This document shows, piece after piece, positions 41,503-44,297 of a stretch of 44,297 nt of DNA. Within the stretch, counting starts at the first letter, position 1. Each line of letters opens with the position of its first letter. Position numbers and translations under genes: made by a program. This stretch comes from an uncultured Tropicimonas sp. (GTDB lineage: Bacteria; Pseudomonadota; Alphaproteobacteria; Rhodobacterales; Rhodobacteraceae). The DNA lies in the NCBI GenBank assembly GCA_947495685.1, contig CANLZY010000037.1, forward strand, positions 1 through 44,297, given 5' to 3'. The notes beneath the pieces are model-generated. The model had not been told where the DNA came from and did no database searches. It saw only the letters and a list, made by a program, of their open reading frames with translations.

Positions 41503-41537
41503 AATTTTGGTGCGGCTTCTTCTGTCTCTATGTCCCA
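41503..41537 (+). promoter_or_regulatory. Second-class phage promoter candidate, sigma gene
   Basis: AATTTTGG (41503-41510), 17 bases, CTATGTCCCA (41528-41537), identical in both boxes and spacing to the element at 9834-9868. The sigma ATG (41541) follows at the same distance as the helicase ATG does, again without a Shine-Dalgarno, so the mRNA is probably leaderless. Confidence 0.62.
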
Positions 41538-41540
41538 AGC

Positions 41541-42101
41541 ATGGGCAACGAAACAGAAAAACCGCGATACGAGCCGAGCCGCGAAGAGCTAAATCTGCTC
41601 CTGGAATTCGTGCGCGCGGAGGCAAAAAAGGCGATCCGAAAACATCCCGGAATGGATTTTGACGAACTCATCGGAGAGGGAAATCTCGCCTTGGTTCGAC
41701 GGATTGAGGATTACGATCCGACCCGCGGAGCAACTCTCTGGACATACTGTCGTGTTCGGATTCCACGCGCGATGACGGACCACCTCCGTCGAGAATTCAC
41801 CCGCGTAAACCGCGGCAGGCAGGTCGAGGTGTCCGAGGCTGACGGCGAAATCCCTCTCATTGAAGAGGAAAATCACGCGCCAGGCATAGATCTCCGCGAC
41901 GCTCTGGATCGGATCGAGGATGACAGAGAGCGATTTGTCGTCGCTCGTAAATTGTCCGGTTTCTCGGACATTCATATTGCCGGCGAGATTGACCGCTCCG
42001 AACGAACGGTCAGGCGCATCTATCAATCCGCCATCGTCAAAATACGTCCGAAAACCTGCTCTGTGACCGATATTCAGTTAAAGAGCGGGAACATTTCATG
42101 A
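41541..42101 (+). CDS. Phage sigma-70-family RNA polymerase sigma factor
   Basis: 186 aa with regions 2 and 4 and no clear region 3. Region 2, about 17-92: FDELIGEGNLALVRRIEDYDP with RGATLWTYCRVRIPRAMTDH and LRRE, the core-binding and -10-recognising helices. Region 4, about 118-170: DDRERFVVARKLSGFSDIHI, then DRSERTVRRIYQSA, the -35-binding helix-turn-helix. It would redirect host RNA polymerase. The five ACCGGAAT-N11-ACCGATAT elements before virion and lysis genes are the natural targets; one lies within its own 3' end. The stop overlaps the endolysin ATG. Target assignment is inferred. Confidence 0.87.
   Translation: MGNETEKPRYEPSREELNLLLEFVRAEAKKAIRKHPGMDFDELIGEGNLALVRRIEDYDPTRGATLWTYCRVRIPRAMTDHLRREFTRVNRGRQVEVSEADGEIPLIEEENHAPGIDLRDALDRIEDDRERFVVARKLSGFSDIHIAGEIDRSERTVRRIYQSAIVKIRPKTCSVTDIQLKSGNIS
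42048..42074 (+). promoter_or_regulatory. Late promoter, sigma-28-like, lysis unit
   Basis: TCCGAAAA (42048-42055), 11 bases, ACCGATAT (42067-42074) followed by TC. It lies inside the end of the sigma gene and drives the endolysin ATG at 42098, with GAGCGGG as ribosome site. The first box is the most divergent of the five. Confidence 0.68.
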
Positions 42102-42787
42102 ACAAAAAGCGCTTCTATGCTGCGATCCGGAAGACGGTCTTCAGCGGAAAACTGACGCAAGACCAGGTCGACGGTGTCGAAGGCGTCCTGTCGTCTTTTG
42201 CGACACACGGCGACGGCAAACCTGACACGCTCGCATACGGCCTCGCGACTGCCTTTCACGAAACCGGTGGCGCGATGACTCCGAACCGGGAAAATCTCTA
42301 CTACACCAGGCCAGAGCACATTCTCCGGACATTCGGATCGAGGAGGGCCGGCGGGATCCGCACGGCGCGTTCACTGGCCAGGAAGCCGAAAGCTCTGGCT
42401 TGCAAAGTTTATGACGGGCATCTTGGTAATATTCCTGGCACCGATGACGGCTGGACCTACCGCGGTGGCGGCTACATGCACCTCACCGGGCGGGGCAACT
42501 ATGCTGCGAGCTCCGAAGATGCGGGCGTCGATCTCGTCGAGCAGCCCGAGGCCATCCTCGATCCCGAGATTTCGGGTCGGGTTTTGTGGTGCGGGCTTCT
42601 GGATGGTCGATGGAACGGCAAGGGCAAGGGCGAGGGTATCCGTCACTACCTCGACAGAATCGATGAAGAAGGTAACCCAAATCCGGATTGGACTGGTGCC
42701 AGGCGCACGGTGAACGGCGATTTCCATGCCGCGCGGGTTGCCGGCCCGGCTGAGAAGTTCCTCAAGGCGATTGAGAGGGCGAGCTGA
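42098..42787 (+). CDS. Endolysin, GH19 chitinase-like muramidase
   Basis: 229 aa. Cuts peptidoglycan for lysis. GH19 features: catalytic E55 in GLATAFHETGGAM, the NLYYTRPEHI segment, YDGHLGN, YRGGGYMHLTGRGNY (substrate-binding loop) and NGDFHAARVAGPA near the end. No signal peptide, so it needs the holin candidate that follows. Start overlaps the sigma stop (ATGA); stop overlaps the next ATG. Confidence 0.93.
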   Translation: MNKKRFYAAIRKTVFSGKLTQDQVDGVEGVLSSFATHGDGKPDTLAYGLATAFHETGGAMTPNRENLYYTRPEHILRTFGSRRAGGIRTARSLARKPKALACKVYDGHLGNIPGTDDGWTYRGGGYMHLTGRGNYAASSEDAGVDLVEQPEAILDPEISGRVLWCGLLDGRWNGKGKGEGIRHYLDRIDEEGNPNPDWTGARRTVNGDFHAARVAGPAEKFLKAIERAS

Positions 42788-43140
42788 TGTTGCAATGGCT
42801 CGCTGACAATATGCCCAATCACTGGGAGGCTCTTGGGATTGCGGGGTTTTTTGGGTCAATAGCCCGAACAAATCACGATATCCGGGCAAACCCTCAGAGA
42901 CGGATTCGCGGTCATATCGTGATGGGGCTATCCAATCTCATCATCGGGACTGTTGTCGCCATCTTTTTCGGCCAGGTCGCAGTGCCGCTCTATGAGCAGG
43001 TGTCCGGCACTCAATTCGGAGACGGAGCCCTCGCCGGGTCCGGATTCCTTTGCGGCGTGTTCGGGGCCGCAATTATTGGCGGGCTGATCGCGTTCGGAGA
43101 TCGCAAAAAGCGCAGGTTCATGGAGGACTCCGATGGGTAA
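42787..43140 (+). CDS. Holin candidate
   Basis: 117 aa with hydrophobic segments at about 17-26 (GIAGFFGSIA), 42-62 (GHIVMGLSNLIIGTVVAIFFG) and 80-103 (GALAGSGFLCGVFGAAIIGGLIAFG), then a charged tail KKRRFMEDSDG. Size, spans and place directly after the endolysin fit a holin. Coupled by overlapping start and stop codons. Confidence 0.75.
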   Translation: MLQWLADNMPNHWEALGIAGFFGSIARTNHDIRANPQRRIRGHIVMGLSNLIIGTVVAIFFGQVAVPLYEQVSGTQFGDGALAGSGFLCGVFGAAIIGGLIAFGDRKKRRFMEDSDG

Positions 43141-43249
43141 GGACATCCTCCAATCCGTTCGCGATGAGCTCCATATCCAACGGAGACTGCTGGTTCCGCA
43201 TGTTGTCATTTTGATGGTCGTTTCATTTGCGCTCGGAGTGATCTTTTGA
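43133..43249 (+). CDS. Small tail-anchored membrane protein of the lysis unit
   Basis: 38 aa, starting inside the holin candidate's end and stopping in overlap with the spanin ATG (TGATG). Charged N-terminal part (MGKDILQSVRDELHIQRRLL), then one hydrophobic span to the C-terminus (VVILMVVSFALGVIF). It could be an antiholin or second holin. Translational overlap on both sides supports it as real. Confidence 0.7.
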   Translation: MGKDILQSVRDELHIQRRLLVPHVVILMVVSFALGVIF

Positions 43250-43638
43250 TGCGCGCCTTGGTTCTCATAACCGTCCTGGCCCTTTCAGCATGCTCTGCAA
43301 CCCAGGTTGCTCAAGGAGTCGCTGGCCTCGGCGGCGGGCCGAATGTTGCCGCCGCGACATCTATTCAAGCGGGAAAAGCTAACCTCAAGTCGATAGGGGA
43401 TGCAAAAGTCGTCGAGATCAAGGGCCCAACCGCGAGGCCAGAAAATGTCGAAACATTCACGCAGAATTCCACTCAGTCCGCCGACGAGCAAACCGTGCAA
43501 GCGGACCGCGTAGAAACCGTAGTTGTGAACCAAGTCCCCAACTGGCTTCTCGCCGCAATGTTCGCTCTTGCGGTGACATTTGGAGCAGTCGGATGGCTGT
43601 CGCCTCAGCCGAAATGGCTACGCGCGGAAAGCGCGTGA
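43249..43638 (+). CDS. Unimolecular spanin (u-spanin) candidate
   Basis: 129 aa. N-terminal lipoprotein signal with lipobox LSAC (Cys15), a periplasmic stretch of about 80 residues low in hydrophobics, and a C-terminal membrane span at about 97-117 (NWLLAAMFALAVTFGAVGWL). A lipidated N-terminus in the outer membrane and a C-terminal anchor in the inner membrane is the topology of u-spanins such as T1 gp11, which fuse the two membranes in the last lysis step. Position after endolysin and holin agrees. No separate Rz/Rz1 pair is present. Confidence 0.78.
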   Translation: MRALVLITVLALSACSATQVAQGVAGLGGGPNVAAATSIQAGKANLKSIGDAKVVEIKGPTARPENVETFTQNSTQSADEQTVQADRVETVVVNQVPNWLLAAMFALAVTFGAVGWLSPQPKWLRAESA

Positions 43639-43654
43639 GAGATCGGGGGATGCC

Positions 43655-44224
43655 GTGACGCCATTCTTCACAGGCATTGAAGAAATCAAGCTCGGAGCCG
43701 TCGTCGGAGATCGACACGCTCACCCTAAGGAGACCTTCGAACAACGAGAAATAGACGCCGCCCTCGGCGTCTTCCTTCTTTCAAACAAGCCTGAATTCGT
43801 CTGCGACCTGGACGACAGATTCGACCTTCCGTCGCTCAACGAGAAGCGCGGTGCGTCACTTATGGGGACCCTTCCGCCTGATCCGGACCAGGACGTGTTT
43901 GACGAGATCCAGGCCGGCAAAGATAGCCTGTCTGCGACCTGGAATATCGTCGATCGTGACAACGCGCGGCACATTCGAGCTGGTCACAAAGAGCGGACCT
44001 ATGATCCATACAAGCTTGTATGCATCGGAAATCACACGGATTTCCTCAATCGACTGACCAAGAAGCATCACTCGATCAAGAAAATCCTCTCGGTCGAGAC
44101 CGTCCGAAAGATCTATAGAGAGCGAAATTTCGTTGTCGCCGAATACATGCAGCCGGCCATCGCCGGTGGAATATCCTTCAAGCACCTTGTTCCGTCGAAG
44201 ATGCTGCGCGGGTTGGCGATCTGA
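43655..44224 (+). CDS. Phage protein of unknown function, 3' end cut by the IS
   Basis: 189 aa from GTG 43655 with GGGGGA just upstream. The frame runs to ...SKMLRGLAI and then uses TGA, which is the first three bases of the insertion sequence (44222-44224). The native C-terminus is therefore missing or changed. Contains ETFEQREIDAALGVFLLSNKPE then DRDNARHIRAGHKERTYDPYKL; mixed alpha/beta, no family recognised. Last phage gene seen. Confidence 0.75.
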   Translation: MTPFFTGIEEIKLGAVVGDRHAHPKETFEQREIDAALGVFLLSNKPEFVCDLDDRFDLPSLNEKRGASLMGTLPPDPDQDVFDEIQAGKDSLSATWNIVDRDNARHIRAGHKERTYDPYKLVCIGNHTDFLNRLTKKHHSIKKILSVETVRKIYRERNFVVAEYMQPAIAGGISFKHLVPSKMLRGLAI

Positions 44225-44297
44225 GCCTCCCCCAATGAAGTGGTCCGCCCCTATGATTAGGAAGCGGAGGACCATAGATGACGATCAAGAGACCCAA
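44222..44297 (+). mobile_element. Insertion sequence end (right copy), with transposase start
   Basis: 44222-44296 is the exact inverted copy of 1-75. The element runs rightward out of the window. ATG at 44278 after GGAGG starts MTIKRP, presumably the transposase. Both copies show the same end of the element, pointing outward. Confidence 0.75.

Noticed and set aside
1-44297. CRISPR array or riboswitch
   Set aside because: No regularly spaced repeats of 25-40 bases and no recognisable riboswitch core were seen on either strand.

Overview
The window is most simply read as a nearly complete tailed-phage genome (prophage or phage-plasmid) of siphovirus type in a GC-rich alphaproteobacterium. This rests on lambda-type packaging and head genes (Nu1/GpA terminase, GpB-like portal, ClpP-like protease, GpE-like capsid), a long tape measure, GC-rich codon use, and a host-type tRNA-Phe beside the element. 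I cannot name the genus. The window starts and ends inside two copies of the same insertion sequence, lying in opposite orientation.

Layout. 1-75: IS end. 76-725: remains of a tyrosine recombinase. 998-1072: tRNA-Phe, followed by a 12-bp tandem repeat. 1128-3895 (minus): restriction-modification cluster (Vsr, C5 cytosine methyltransferase, NotI-like endonuclease). 4393-8133 (minus): recombination/DNA-metabolism operon (ssb, small genes, RecE-like nuclease with a SAP insert, N6-methylase-like protein). 8134-8638: purine-rich gene-free stretch. 8639-11571 (plus): Pre/Mob-like protein, SF2 helicase, VRR-NUC nuclease. 11566-14161 (minus): small phage genes and an HNH nuclease. 14203-16210 (minus): DUF262 + HEPN pair, a likely defence module. 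16408-19311: accessory genes, ending with a probable EVE-like/HNH nuclease. 19421-21289 (minus): D5-type primase/helicase, next to an array of TGCCCCCTAA repeats (21505-21895) that looks like a replication origin. 21935-41497 (plus): packaging, head and tail genes. 41541-43638 (plus): sigma factor, GH19 endolysin, holin candidate, small membrane protein and a unimolecular-spanin candidate. 43655-44224: last gene, cut by the right IS.

Regulation is the most striking part. The phage encodes a small sigma-70-family factor (41541-42101). Five late transcription units (terminase, GpW-like/portal, protease/capsid, major tail protein, lysis) are each preceded by the same bipartite element: an ACCGGAAT-like box, exactly 11 bp, then ACCGATAT. 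This geometry and its -10 box closely resemble sigma-28 (FliA) promoters. A second motif, AATTTTGG-N17-CTATGTCC, precedes the helicase, the sigma gene and the gene at 22317. For the first two it lies so close to the ATG that leaderless mRNA is likely. I infer a cascade: second-class promoters give helicase and sigma, and sigma then turns on the virion and lysis modules.

Other points of note: an in-frame lambda-type slippery heptamer in the tail chaperone gene, duplicated glycine-rich adhesin domains, a duplicated head-tail joining domain, and several defence-type cargo genes in one phage.
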